Source of the DNA: an uncultured Lachnospiraceae bacterium
GTDB taxonomy: Bacteria; Bacillota; Clostridia; Lachnospirales; Lachnospiraceae
Assembly: GCA_902783765.1 (NCBI GenBank)
Contig: CACZSB010000114.1
Coordinates: 1 to 5,953 of the forward strand
Direction: 5' to 3'
Length of the DNA: 5,953 nt
In this document: piece after piece, positions 5,454 through 5,953 of the stretch
Position numbering within the stretch: the first letter of the stretch is position 1
How the letters are laid out: each line of letters starts with the position of its first letter
Translations under genes and position numbers: made by a program
Notes under the pieces: generated by a model
The model's database searches: none
What the model was told of the DNA's origin: nothing
The model's input: the letters and a program-made list of their open reading frames with translations, nothing else

Positions 5454-5953
5454 TTACTGTTTCTTGGCCCTGGAGGGCTTTGCGGAGCTCACCATCAGGT
5501 CCAGGGCCTTCTGGGTGGCCAGATCCTTCTTATAGCTTTCCATGGATTCTTCGTTAAAGAAGTTCCGAACCGCATCCACTTCCATCTGGTAGCGCTCCGC
5601 CAGCTTCTTTAAGCCTTCTTCCATGTCTTCCTCGCCGATCTCGATATTCTCGGCCTTCACCACGGCTTCCAGCACCAGCCGGCCCTCAATGCGCTTCTTG
5701 GCCTGGTCCTTGTACTGCTCCACGATCTGATTCATGGTCATGCCGGTGAACTGAAGATACTGTTCCAGACGCATGCCCTGCATCTGCAGACGCTCTCCGA
5801 ACTCATTGACCATATCCTCCGCCTGGGAAAGGATCATGGCCTCGGGGATCTCCATGGTGGCTCCGTCCACGGCCTTGGCCAGCACCGCATTTTCCGTTTC
5901 CTCCCGGACGGCCTCTTCCTTCTGGGCCATCAATTTGGCCCGGATGTCGGCCC
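5454..5953 (-). CDS. tig: Trigger factor, C-terminal part (cut by right window edge)
   Basis: This is the last 165 residues of trigger factor, the ribosome-bound chaperone that meets nascent chains at the exit tunnel. The frame is open to the right edge, starting with a partial codon then ADIRAK. What is visible is the helical C-terminal chaperone domain (the arms): a charged helix, then the family-typical IPEAMI, MVNEFGERLQMQGM, EQYLQFTGMT and the Glu/Lys-rich helices ending in a basic tail SRAKKQ. The ribosome-binding signature and the FKBP-type prolyl isomerase domain would lie upstream; a full protein is about 430 residues, so roughly 260 are missing here because of the window, not because the gene is broken. 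A TTG at 5933 and an ATG at 5930 are internal codons, not starts. The gene order tig-clpP-clpX supports the call. Confidence 0.95.
   Translation of the reverse strand, partial: ADIRAKLMAQKEEAVREETENAVLAKAVDGATMEIPEAMILSQAEDMVNEFGERLQMQGMRLEQYLQFTGMTMNQIVEQYKDQAKKRIEGRLVLEAVVKAENIEIGEEDMEEGLKKLAERYQMEVDAVRNFFNEESMESYKKDLATQKALDLMVSSAKPSRAKKQ

Noticed and set aside
5454..5953. Trigger factor as a truncated pseudogene.
   Set aside because: The frame is open to the window edge and the visible domain is intact; the missing part is explained by the edge.

Overview
This window is a tightly packed block of housekeeping genes, all transcribed on the minus strand, from a bacterium that looks like a member of the Clostridia (Firmicutes/Bacillota), probably a Lachnospirales-like or related gut lineage. 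The evidence is the tig-clpP-clpX-engB gene order, strong AGGAGG-type ribosome binding sites before every start that can be seen, and protein sequences with a Clostridial flavour. Base composition looks moderately GC-rich by eye (not counted). The species cannot be told from this window.

Read in the direction of transcription (high to low coordinates), the layout is: the C-terminal part of trigger factor (tig, cut by the right edge); clpP, the ATP-independent protease barrel; clpX, its AAA+ unfoldase; engB (ysxC/yihA), a ribosome-assembly GTPase; asnS, asparaginyl-tRNA synthetase; a 95-nt gap holding a compact palindromic repeat; a CobB/Sir2-type NAD-dependent protein deacylase; and the N-terminal part of ftsH, the membrane AAA+ protease (cut by the left edge just after its Walker A motif). 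Gaps between genes are 36, 7, 20, -4 (ATGA overlap), 95 and 13 nt. The set therefore reads as one operon, with a possible break or modulation point only at the asnS-sirtuin gap. No stretch above 300 bases lacks a gene, and no RNA gene, CRISPR array, insertion sequence or phage gene is visible.

Functionally the cluster ties together birth and death of proteins: trigger factor folds nascent chains, EngB helps build the 50S subunit, AsnS charges tRNA, ClpXP and FtsH unfold and degrade cytosolic and membrane proteins, and the sirtuin could adjust protein acylation according to NAD+. All the genes appear intact, with their catalytic motifs present. I found no convincing sign of a new defence or mobile system. 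The points most worth a second look are the two-conformation palindromic repeat, the absence of lon between clpX and engB, and the sirtuin-ftsH pair joined to this operon.
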